Source: Rhopalosiphum padi
Lineage: Eukaryota > Arthropoda > Insecta > Hemiptera > Aphididae
DNA length: 64,000 nt
Assembly (NCBI RefSeq): GCF_020882245.1
Contig: NC_083600.1
Span: 42,441,019-42,505,018 of the forward strand
Direction of reading: 5' to 3'
Below are positions 37,601 through 51,100 of the stretch, one piece after another (positions within the stretch are counted from its first letter, which is position 1; every line of letters starts with the position of its first letter). The notes beneath the pieces were generated by a model. It did no database searches. It saw nothing but the letters and a program-made list of their open reading frames with translations, and was not told the origin of the DNA. The position numbers were made by a program, and so were the translations under genes.

Positions 37601-40600
37601 TAATGTTCGATAATTCTGAGAAAAACATTATAAAGTAGCCATTTTTGTTTTTTTAACAATATATATATTTATCATGCTTATATTGTTTTATATTGGAATA
37701 ATGAGCTTTTCTCAATTTTGACAACTTCAAATACTTGCAATTTCCGATAGATTCCATCATTCGATATGGTCTTTTCAAACTAGATTCATCATGTATAACA
37801 TTACGAAAAAAAAAAAAATCAAATGCATCATTCTAAAACGATTAGTTTCATCACATCACTTCACTTCAGAAAGAGAAAATTTGAAAAAAAGAATAAAAGA
37901 CTGAATAAAGTGACATCGTGAACAAACAAAATCGTTTGAAAATTCCAAGAGTTCAATAATGTGGTATAACGTTAGAACCCCCCCTTTATCTTCGTCTTAT
38001 TAAATACTAATATTATTGCAGTACATCTGACCAATATTGTAGTAGCGTCGAGTGGAAGTGAATTTAATGTGATGAATTTTGTAACCATATCGACCTATGC
38101 GCGAGGACCTTTAATTATATATATCCAAGACAAGGACAAAACATCAATATATACATGGAATGCATATGATATAAGTATTATCACACATCGTTTAGCAATA
38201 TTCGGCGACCGGTAAAAAATAAATCTAAAAGCAAAAACATTTCACTCGTCCGACCAGCCAAACGGCTATTGCGCTGTACGTATTACGACGCGGTGTAGGT
38301 ATATACAATTATATATGGAGGCAGATAAATGATAATAATTTCTGGCATCCATGCCGCGTCGTCATCTTCGGTCGTTTGCTGTAGGTGGGTATTTTACTGT
38401 ACGCGTGGCGCATACGTAATCGGGGCACTGAAAATCACCCCTTGGCCCGATCGTTTCACCCTGTGCCTAGATAGGACGTAATATCTCATTACCTTTGAGT
38501 AGGTGCCGCGTTGTCGTGCTAAAGTGTCATTTTGCCAGTCATTCGCCATTTCCTGCTCGTATACATTTATATAATAACAATATAATAGCATGTATAAACT
38601 GAATAATTCACTCAGCATGCTCTTCATAATTGTATATTTGTGTATTTTTCTGCTTAATCAAACTTTGATTTTTGAAATTTTTAAGTATACTTTTTTATGA
38701 TAGGGCGGATAACAGCTAGATATTATTGGTCTCGAATATTATGGTTATGTTACGACATGACGTGTGTATTAATATAATTCCCACATGGTTACCCTTCTGG
38801 GAATTAGCAACAGAACCGTTAGCTTAACATCAGCGTCGTCAGACAATTGGTGCGTCTGCCGTCCATTGCGTCCCAATGACCCAATAAGTATATAAGTACA
38901 CTTAAATACCATATTTTCAAATAATATTATATGATTTATTACGCTATTTAAAGGAGTTTCATGTCACTATAAATAAAATTTTTTCTAATTCTTTTCTGTC
39001 AATGTTAAAAAGGTGATTTTTTCTGTTAAATGTTGTTATCTTTAATTTTAATTTAAAGGAATAGTTTGTCGTGTATTAATCTTTATATACTATCCATGGA
39101 TAATCATTTATGATGATTTTAAAAATGACAATTATCATAGTAAATATTATTGTATTAACATTTTATAATTTATAGAAAATGTCTGTGTATAATGATTAAT
39201 GAGTAGATACTAAACTATAATATTACATACTGGTATATTTTATCTATAATCACATACAAACTATATTATTTTTCTAAAATTATAATCCTTATTTTGTAAA
39301 TTTTAATAAATCAGAATTTGTATTTCAAAATATCAGAATCATATAAAACTAAAGGATAAAATGGTGAATGACTGAATAAGTTTAGTTAATGATTCGTGCG
39401 CATATATATACTGAAACGTAAATTTGTGTGTACGCACATTCGATCATTATAACAACTCAATGAATTTTAGATACACTTCGAAAAGTCGGTTTGTTATTAC
39501 AATGAAAATAAAAGTTATACATTTTTATTTTTATTTATTTAAAGGACCACCCAACTCATCAAATTGTCTTTGGCTTAAATTATGGTAAATGCTATGACGA
39601 AAAAAATAATTTAACTAAAATTCGTTTGTGACAATCCGTTCGCTAATTACGGTAATTTTTAATATTGCGCGTTACGTCACAGAGTAGTTTTCGCCGTGGT
39701 GGTGGCCATATATAATACATTTATCCGTGTTTGGTTTAACGTAAAGTAACTGCTAATGAACTTATTTTTTTTTTCGAATCACCTAATCAAATATATTCAA
39801 GAGTACCTCATAATATTTTTATTCGTATAATTATATCACATTTTGATTTAATATTAATGAAATAATAACAAGTATATTATAAGCTAACCGCTGTCATAAC
39901 TCGTATGACTACTGCTATATGTTTATTTTTAATTTATTTTAACCCACTTCTAATATTAGCTATGACTTGTTAAGACTAAAATGGCCAATTTAGGCGTCAT
40001 AAATCTATAGGTACTGGTACACAATGTCACGGTCGTCAAAACAATTTTATACACGTTTACTACCGTGAATGTATGGTAAACTCGTAATATAATTTATTTA
40101 AGTGTTATTTTTTTCTAAAAGATTAAACCTAAATGTGATATAATTATACAAATGGATAGATTATGAGGTACTCTTGAATACATTTGGTTAGATTATTCGA
40201 ACAAAAAATAAGTTCATTAGCAGTTACTTTACGTTAAACCAAAAACGGATAAATATTGCCACGTTTATTATACATGGCCGCCGTCGCGGCGAACAAATAC
40301 GTGACATCATGCGCAATGTCAAAAATCACCGTGACTAGCGAACACATTTTATTTGTATTTTTATCCTAGTGTTAGACTCTATTCTATTTATTATGGTAAT
40401 AAAATAATTATTGATTTTTTGAGTTTGATGGTGTCCTTTTATATTCTTTTTGATTTGAGGGGTTGGAGATAGCAGTAGTACCTACTGTGACAATACATTT
40501 TAGTTTAGTTTCTTGCATTTATTTTTACGTAGTTTATTTTAAAGTTGTATTTATCCCTATATTATAATGGTATTCCTAATAATTTTTAAAGTTCACGATA

Positions 40601-43600
40601 AAACACAACATTGTAAATTAAATACTTATATGTTCATAATTAACTTATTTCATATAAATAATTGCTAAAAACATAAGCTAGTAAATAGGTATATTTAAAA
40701 TATGAAACATGACTAGCTAATTTGCAAATCAAAAATCTTCAGATACAAAAAATTGAAGAAACAATTATAGAAAGTTTTGTAAAACTAGTTGTTCTTTATG
40801 AATAGAAAATGTAACCAACTTCAAAGGAAGATAAGAAAAATTCACAGTTTTTGAAAGAAAATTCCTCTAGTTTGGGCAAAAAAATGAAAAAATGGGAGAG
40901 TACAAAGTGATAACGAATATAAAAATTAAAAACATTTTGGAAGAAGAAGACATAATCTAGACACTTAAAGGAAGAAGCATGATCTGGCTAGGGAAAAATA
41001 GCATATGAAATCGAAAATCATAATAAAATACACACTAAAATAGATATCATGAAGGTAAAAGACAAGTTGTTGGAAAAAAGATAGATAGACCGTCTTGAGT
41101 GAAGAAGAAGAGTATCAAATGTCCATATTGATTTAATAGTATCTATAGATACTTATACGTTTTTTATTCGTTATTGATTGGTTGATTCGTCTGTCAGAAT
41201 AGTTATGAATATTATATATTAAAACTGTTACAGTATTAAAATAGTTTAACCATAGCTGTATATTATTATACATTATTGTAAATATTGATTTTTTTTTTGT
41301 GTCAAAAAACCTGCTACGATAACTGACATATATAAAGATGGTGGGCGTAGGAATTGTTTTGACTTGATAACAGCGATTTTTGGTATGATAAAAGAGGTGA
41401 TGAATCATTATTATACATTTAGGCAGAAGTATATGTTATATTCTTTAATGCCAATATCGATGTTTTTTTAATTTATTTCTAACTTGAATTGTTCAACGTA
41501 CAAATTCGACCAATCAATAAACATATTATTACTAATATTCATATAGTATACTGTATATAATATTATAAGTAATAATGCATCGACATTTTACAACACCAAA
41601 GCGTTCAAACCCACCGATCGCCATAGCTATATACTTATAAGAGTTATTATAATATTTCATGTTATATACTCTATATTGAATTCTAAACTGAAATAAACGA
41701 TATTATTAAGAAAACCATGAAATGTTAACAATAAAACAAAAGAGTGTAGATAAATATCAAACAAACATTTTGCAAAATCTTTCTATTGGTGCATTGTCCC
41801 TTATGTCTAGACTTAGGCAACTTATAAACCATCCTGCATAATTCCATTTCTAAATACAAATAACTACTGAATATATATTATACTAAACATAAAATTGGAG
41901 AATATTATATGCTATAATTATATGTTCTTTAAAATATTAAAGATATATGTATATTAATGAAGCAAATGTATGAAATGCCACAACACTAGTTTATTTTTAA
42001 CCGGAATTCAATATTTTTCTTTGAATTTACTTGGTAGTCATTAATACTTACTTAAAAATGTATTTCATCAAACTATGATCATAGAACAAATAGTTATATA
42101 TTTTTAAATTTTTAGTGAAACAATGAAATTTATTGGTTATTAAATAATGTTCTACATTCTATTTGATCCAAGGAATTTGTTTGTTATTATTATTATTATC
42201 TATTAAGTGTACAGTGTACAAAAGTTTTATTTATAATGTGAAAATTTAAAACTAGGTTTTAATAGCATTAAAAAATAGGTCATTAATTGATTTCCTCAAT
42301 CATTTCTCTTACCATAAAAAAAAGCAAATCAACAACTGTCGAAACATTTCTGAGTAATGCTTGTTAGCGTGATTTTATTAGAGCACCACTTATATTATCA
42401 TTTTTTGAATACATTTAAAAATGATTTATTTTTGTAAACAATTTAATTTATTTATTTAAAAATAAAATAAAAATATTTATCATCATTCAAAAATGAAAAT
42501 TCTAATATTATTTTAAAGAATTGAATAAACTATCTATTATAGGTAAGACTTTAAATTTAAGTTTACTGCGTTTAAGTTATCATAAAATATAACTCATTTG
42601 TCACCTCTTAATTTATTCTACTTTCAAACATTTAACTAAACTAATTTTAACTGTAAAACGTGAAAGCATTAAGAATGTATCTAAAAATATTTGTTTGTAA
42701 AACATCCAATTGTGGTCTAATTATTGTCGTTGATCTTATGTCATAGAAAATACGCTTTTTGAAATATCTTCCAAAAAGATATAAATTAAACTAAAATATT
42801 TTTTAGCAACACACACGCCATGCCCTACCTAATTAAAATCATCGAGATGAAAATAGTATCCACCTAAATATCTCTTTTAACATACAAAATATATGTATAT
42901 ATTAAAGTACACAAACCAATCCCTTAATATGTACTCATCATTTACTCATTGCATATTTTCTTTACAGATACCTGTTTCTACACTAACCTTTATATGTTGA
43001 TGCGTACACATTTTACTCTATTTTCGTGTGATATACTGATATGTGATGTAAGAAATCTTTTATAGTTCTGTTTATTTTGTTTCAAAGGTCTTGTAAAATA
43101 AAAATAATAATACATATATCATTGGTTTTATACCCATCTTGTAAAATTTCTGGAATAAAACTATATTCGTGAGATTTTTTTATTCTTTGTCACTTTAAAA
43201 CTGGAATACAAACAAGAATAAGTAAATTAATTTTGTGTTTGTTAAGTTTTAAAAAAAATGTGATATTTTCATAACTTAGCTGACTCACGATATTAAAATA
43301 AACTTTAAAAAACTTAGCTTTCAGCTAGAAATATTAAATGCAATTATTTGTTCTTTCATTTATGTGTAAATTATGTTTATAGAAATCAAATTTTAACAAT
43401 AATTAACAATAATTATCTTCCAAAATCTAAAATACAACAAGTTTATTTTAATATACATCCACTTATACTTACTCTCATACTTCGCGATAAATATGCAAGA
43501 GGTTCTTTAGAGCACATTTATGTATACGCGAGTCAGAATCAATACATGATTTTTATACTGTAGGAAAAATCAATAAAATACTTAAATTCTAAAATACATA

Positions 43601-45058
43601 TCACAATACCAAATTTTATCGATTGATATAATATGTAAATACTAATCACAAATAGAACTTTCTCCAATGTAAGTATTTTCAATGACCAATTAAATATAAA
43701 ATAAGAAATAAAATTTTCACAATAAATAATAAACATATTATAGTCAAATCTTGTCCATGTTTGAGTTATACAATGTGTATTTTTGATCATTTCTAATAAT
43801 TATATTTTTAAGAATTCACCTTTATATTAGTTACTAATTAAAAAGTATATACTTACATTATGCATAATATTTGTTTGATTATAACAAATTGAATACAACA
43901 TTTTAAAATCGCAGTTTATTTTCTGATATTGGTCATATCTTGACAGAATTTCATAAAATATTTTTCGTATAATTTTTCAATGCTATACAAACTATATGAT
44001 CAAAACAATGGACAATTAATTATCATTATATATTATTTAGTTATTAAAAGAGCTATTAACTTTTGAAAATGGGTTACAAATTTTAAAATTACAAGATTTG
44101 TAATTGTCCCATTAATCTAAATATACATTTAATTAAAAAAACTTTTTTTACCACCAACTATTTAAACAAAGTTCATTAAGTTGTTACAAATTTTAATAAA
44201 TAATACAAATAACCATTTGCATGCTAAAAACTCAAAAAATATCGAATCTAAATAATATAATTAATATAATAAATCGTTTAGTACTTGTAAAGTAAATTAT
44301 AATGCAATTATTTTGTCATAATTTGACAAGAAACAAAAATTTTTAAATGCTATTAGATTTTAACTCTACAACTAATTTAATTAATCTAAAACACTTAAAA
44401 AATTTAGTAAAAAAAATGTTTGCTTAAATCTTAACACACAAAAACTTAGGAAGTCATTGCTTTATAGTAGGTATCGAGTTTGAGGAGATCATTGCAATGG
44501 ATATTACCTATGTTATATTATTTGAAATTAACGATTTATATGGCATACAAAAACTATAAATGTAAAATATGTAATAATAAACAGAACGGCAAAATTTAAA
44601 TTCCATACAAATAATATTTATTAAGTTACAATAAATCGTTATCTTTTATTTACATATCCAATTTCAAAAACATTGTATCTTGGAAGTTCGTAAAAAAATT
44701 GTAATATGTATTTTTGGGTTGCTATAAGAAAAACTTATGAGAAATTGTGTATTAAATGTTTGTCTAATTGTTGCTGTACTATACACTGCAGTGTTCATGG
44801 TTATACGAGTAATTTTGTCGCTTGTATTATTATGGTTGATCAAGTTCCGCGCGAAATAATAGAAAATTTTCTCTCATTTGTTGTTTATGGCTGCAAGTAT
44901 AAAAGCTCATAAATTAATTTTCGATATTTTGCTTAATTTTTATTCATTTTCACGTCTCATCAGCGACCATATATTTTTTATTTACATTAAAAAATAGAGA
45001 TTATAATATTTATAGCAAAATGTTTCTGACACATTTTTATGTTTGTATTACTATTAAC

Positions 45059-45106
<48 letters not shown>

Positions 45107-48100
45107 ATAAGCACTATTATAGGAACATTAGTTTATGCACCATTATGTTTGCATGTTTCTAAAAAATAAAAATAAAAATTTAAGATTGTTACAAAATATC
45201 AAACGAAAGGAAAAACAACTATACAAATAAAACATGACATATTATGACGATCCTTTATTGTATTGGTAATGTTTCCGACACATTGTTTAGTATTCTTTTG
45301 TTCTCGAAATTTCCTTATTTTATTTTTTTTAAACGTTCATGGTAAGCAAACTACTTGTTTTTGTAGACATATACAAACAATTAATATTGTTACATTATAG
45401 AGGACTTGGTTAAAAAAAAACAGACACGAGTCAATTATTACTTCTAAAGTTCGGTGTTACGTCAAAATATTTCAGTAATAGCGTCCTGGTCACTTTATCG
45501 CTCGCTCGTCATGTTATCGCAGTATATAGATAACAGTTTAACTAGTAAAAAGTTTAACTTTTTCATATTCCAAAAATAAAGCGTAACAGGAAATACCGGT
45601 CCTAATGTTACGACGTTCCAGAAATGGGCAAATAAAAACTATCGAGGCGATGGAAAAAATGAATGAAACATTCAAAAATTTTTATTTAACAAATTATTCT
45701 ATTATAGGAATTATAACATATCATGTATGCCTAAATAAATATTTTTACTGTAATTATTTTTAAATTTTATTTTAGAAGCAAAATTGTACATGACATTTTG
45801 AATTACTCGAAGCGCAGAAGGACAATTATCAAGTTTAAATTAAAACATACTATTTAAAGAATAAAAAAAAAGAAATATATGCTTCTTCTGATCCAAAATT
45901 TCTTATCGACTTTTAAATACATATCGAATACAAAAATACAATAAGTGATACATTTTTTACACTAAAATAGTATTAATTATAACAGTCATAATGATAGACT
46001 TTTAGATTTTAAGCTAAAGCTAATTCAAAATATCAAAGAAAATACGTGAACCATGGTTTGAAGATAGAAAATTCTCATGTTAACTTCATAATTTTAATTA
46101 ATACATTTTAATCATAACATTAAGCTAATTATTCAAATGTAGTATGAATTATATATTATACCATTCTGTATCCAAAAAAAAAAAAAGAAATAAACAAACA
46201 TATTTAATACATTTTTCTTTTATTTAACATTTTCTTTAAATTAAATCAGAATTTTACCAACATCATGAAAATATTTGATATAATTTAGTCAATTATTTCA
46301 ATTGTATACGTGGATTGTTAGAATTTATTGTCCGTCATAGAAGTAGAAGAGTCGTCTTTTTATTTTTAATTGATACATGTAATTATTACTCAATGTCAGA
46401 ACAGGATATTCCACGAACAAACAAATAACTCAATTCAAGTCAGCATAATTGTTTTGATCCTATGCTAAGTGCACTCTATTCATCGATCTGGAAATGAATC
46501 AACGTATTAGGTAAAAAATTTAAACAGTTTTAAAATTAAAAAATATACTGCCGATTTTGAACAACTTAAGAACGTATTTTCAGCACATATTTATTTTGTC
46601 ATTATATATTATAGTGACAAAATGCGATAATTTCGTATTTGCAAATTTGCAATATTTCTAATACAATATAATTACTACGATCTAATTGCCACAACATTTT
46701 GATGTAGATTCTATATTAGTTATTAATTATTTATAATAGTGTGACAAAGTTATTATAAATGATGCAATGGACGATATTGACTTTAAAAAAAGTTACTTGA
46801 AGAAACAATCTATTAACACATTTACACAAATAAACAAATAATTTTTTTCTTTCCTTAAATACACGTCAGGAATTGAACGGTTATTATGTATTAAAAACAA
46901 ATTATGACAGGAGAAATCAGTATAATTTAGTATAAATTAACTTAGCAATTATTGCTAAATGTGGGCACTGTTCATAGCCACAATCAAATGTTCAAATATT
47001 AGTAGAAAATATAATTTTTAAGTGGAAGACGCAGAAAGTCTAACTTTGTCAAAACTTTTTTGACAGATAAATGGAGTCATTCAGTTTTAAATAGTTTCAG
47101 TTTTCTACTTTCTGTCTTGCTGCCATCAACAGAATTGCCCAACTTGTCAAATTTGATTTATACGCTGATGACTTCAATATTTACCACCTGATTATTGACA
47201 TTAAGCAATGGCTAGTTAAGTTAGACATTAACGTTGAATACATCTTTAATAGTAACGTAAAATATCAAACGATGCAGATACATCATTTTACAGGTGTAAA
47301 ATATATGCATGTTACATTTAACTCGTTATCTGATAAAAATAAGTTGTCAGACAAAAAAGTTATCAAAGATCAAACAAAATATGTACAATTGTTCGGTTCT
47401 CAGTACTTGATTTATGATTTTGATACGGCTTGAAGTTCTTTATCTGAGGCTGAGATAATTTCATCGAATTTATTATTTCATGTTAAGATGGCATGTATCA
47501 ACTATGTATAACAATTTGAGATTTTTAAGCAATTTAGTTTTTTAACAATAGATAAGTATTTATACATTTGAACCGGTGCAGAATATGGTAGGCTGAAACA
47601 TAAGTATATACAAGACCCAAAATTTCTTATTATAAAGATAAATAATTTATAGAATTAGATAAAGCGATGAAACAAATTAAAAACCAAGAAATAAGTCTTC
47701 ACTTCAGCCACAGAAAAAAAGCAGCTCTTCATCAGGGTGCAATTTTTCTAAAGAGGTAACTGCAAATTTGGTTTTGTGATAATAAAAAAAATGTTTACTA
47801 TAATTGTTATTCTATTCATCTATCCACTATCATAGTGGCAATAATTGTACAGATGTCAAATAATAATAATAATAAATGTATAATTGTTCAATTGTTCAAT
47901 TATTAAATACCATATATTATATTAGACCCCCAGATTTAAGAATTGTCGTTATTGACCAATTAAAGATGAAAATGATAGTAAAAACACTTTTTTAACAAAT
48001 TCCCTATACATACAAATAATTTATTGAATTATTGACAGAATTTCCCAGTTATTTACGATTTTTCTTAACTAAAATATTTGACCGTAACATTATGACATTT

Positions 48101-51100
48101 ATAAGATCCACTATTGTATTACATTACTTCATATTTTTCAGTAATATTTTAGCTGAACATTTTTTTTATAGTTACAAAAAATTGGCAAGGATGATGATCA
48201 TTTATAAAATTAAAGTGCCCATTTGTGATATTTATATGATATACATAAAATATTAATCAAATAGGTATATTATACTAAAATGGGATCATATAAGAACCCT
48301 TTCTAAAAATTAAATATAATTAATTAGTAGATCACACAAAACACAAATGATGAAATGCAATTATAGTGATATTTAAAATCTTTAATTTATTGTGGACTAT
48401 AGAACAAGGTACATTTATACCTATTTTATGTTAACTTCTAACCAATGGTTTAATACATTTCTAATTATTTTTTGGAATAAAACTTATTAATGCGTTTACT
48501 TTACAGTAAGTTTTTAAAATTTACATATTGTTATTCAATGAATTTAAATTGTTGAATAAAATATATAATTTAGTGTTAATTATCTTATTGGTGTTTTCAA
48601 TTTTCAGACGAAATAACTTAATCAAAGTAAATTTAAATAATATGTAATATTAAAATTAGAAAAGTTGCTAAGTGACTAAGGAAATTATCATGATTACTTA
48701 CTATCATGGTTTTAGATTAGTATTTTAATGAGTTTTAACTTTTGTAATTTGTAAAAAACACCCAAAATCTAATAGATGCTTAAATATTTTAGTATTTTAT
48801 AAACAGTATATCATTATAATAATGTATAGTTATTATAACGATCATATAAACAAAAATTTTTTTTGACGTTTATTGATATATTTCCGTATTATCTAAATTC
48901 TAAAAAAATAAAATTTCATTTATTTATGAAAACTTATATTAAATAAATATGTCATTAAAACTAATGTTATTAATATATCAATATGATATAATCTAAGACA
49001 GTATTAATTATAATGTTATAATATTATAACTAGTAAATATTTGTTTTTATGAGCGGTATGTGAGAAAAATGTATTATATAATTTAACTAAAATTTAAAAA
49101 TATTTATGCATGGAAACAATTTTAATTTTTAAAATATAAACTCTTTGGCCAAAATTGTGTTTTGTGATGTAAGTTCACCAATTCCGTCCGATTTATACCA
49201 ATTAAATCTTACTATAACAATTAAATTCAATACCAAATGCAAGTTAATCATTCTACTTCTTTTTTAATTAGAGCATCAATAGTGATTATTTGATGTTTAA
49301 AATGTATTAAGTACAGACTAAATCAGCAAAGAATAAAAGTAAATGCAGTATTCCTAATTTAAAAATAATCGAATAGTTCAGATGTTGCAACAGTATATCG
49401 TATAAGTATCATTAAGAAAAAATAACACGGTACAAAAATAAAAATGTAATTCTTATACCTATTAATACATTATCCAAAAAATATCATTTTTTTTTTATTT
49501 TTATTTGGTATAAACCATCTACACAGTTTAGTACAAAGAGCTTATGTGATAACAGTAAAAAAAAAACATTACATGATAGGTATGATTTAAGCAGCCACCC
49601 ATTAGTTGCTCTTGACTAAATTATTAAAATTTTTCTTTTTTATTACATTTTTTTTTTTTTTTTTTAATTTAGTTTTATTGTATGAAAAAGTTAAACATTA
49701 AAGTTTTGTTGTAGATCGCGGCACCACTTCCTTTTTAACCTTCGGGTAGGATTACCTGGTAATGTGAGGACGGAAAGGTCTTTTATGAGAGGATTATGAT
49801 GAGATTGAAGTCTTTTATGGAAACGAGTGTAAAAAATACGTGCTTCCTCTTCTATAGTTCTAATATGGAGATCTTTGTGGAGAGTTTGGTTAGAGATAAT
49901 ATGGAGCATTTGATAAACGTCGGAGAGATATATTTTGAAAAGTTTGGATTCGGTTAGTGTTAGATTTTTTAGCCGCTCCCCACAGTTGAAGACCATACGT
50001 CCACATGGGTTTAAGAAGAGATTTATAGATTAGTAGTTTGGTATTTATAGTGGAGAACTTATTTTTAGTTAAGAGAGGTCCAAGCATACGCAATCGATTA
50101 TTTAATTTTCTGAATTCAATTTCAATTCATTCAAGGAGTGTAAAAACATTTATTATTTTTAGATTGTATAATATAATTATCACTTGTGGTCTTTTAAAAT
50201 CATAATTCAATAGTTGAATACATTAAATAACATCACGAATAGCAATTATTAATTAGAATCTAATAAATACTTACCATTTTAATTAAATTACTCCATGTTT
50301 ATTAATCTTCGAATAATTTTAGCCTCCCATGTTAAAATGTATTTTGGATTCAGCCCACCACCATTAAAAAGTTGTATACCACTGTATAAAATTACGTTGA
50401 CTGTAAATGTAACACGAACCACTGACATAAAGATCAATTTGTCCAAATTAGAGCTTGACTGTTTAAATTTAATCGTGACATGTGCAAATACTTTCTTAAA
50501 AAATGTATTTTCCAACACTTGCTTCTTTGGCCTTAATTCCTTTCATAAATCTTTGAACATTTATTTTAATTGCTGTTCAGAAAAGTACTTACCTACCATA
50601 ATATCTTGACGTCATTCGGATGGACCATAAACCTTACTTTGATTAATTTAACTATTTGCAGTAAAACAAAATTCTAAACCAAATGCAAATTGTCTAGTCA
50701 ACATAATATACCAATAAAAACTTTTTAAATGATTGTATAAATAATATTATATCACAGCAATGTTACAACGATATATTATATTATATTATTTTTATGTGTT
50801 TTAAACATTTTAACTACGCCGTATTATGATGATAGAAAAAATAGTCCATACATACTTTTGATATTTGTCCATATTAGTTTAATGTTTGAATTAAATATTT
50901 ACTTTAATATTCAATTACATGAAAAATTATTAAACCTAATTATTACACCAGAATATGTTTCATTATGTAACCGAGTTTAATGTTGAAAGGGAAACGATTC
51001 CCCCATTTTAAATTTATTTCGAATATTATTTTAATATTTAAAAACAATAATGTATTGTAAATTGCTATTATTAACCTCTAATTAGTTCTACGAATGTTAA

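Noticed and set aside
44706..44912. 68-codon frame with five clustered cysteines (CIKCLSNCCCTIHC)
   Set aside because: It is tempting as a cysteine-rich secreted peptide, but it has no signal peptide, no splice context and no cleavage site, and the cysteines come from TGT/TGC words around a TTGTTGCTGTAC tract.
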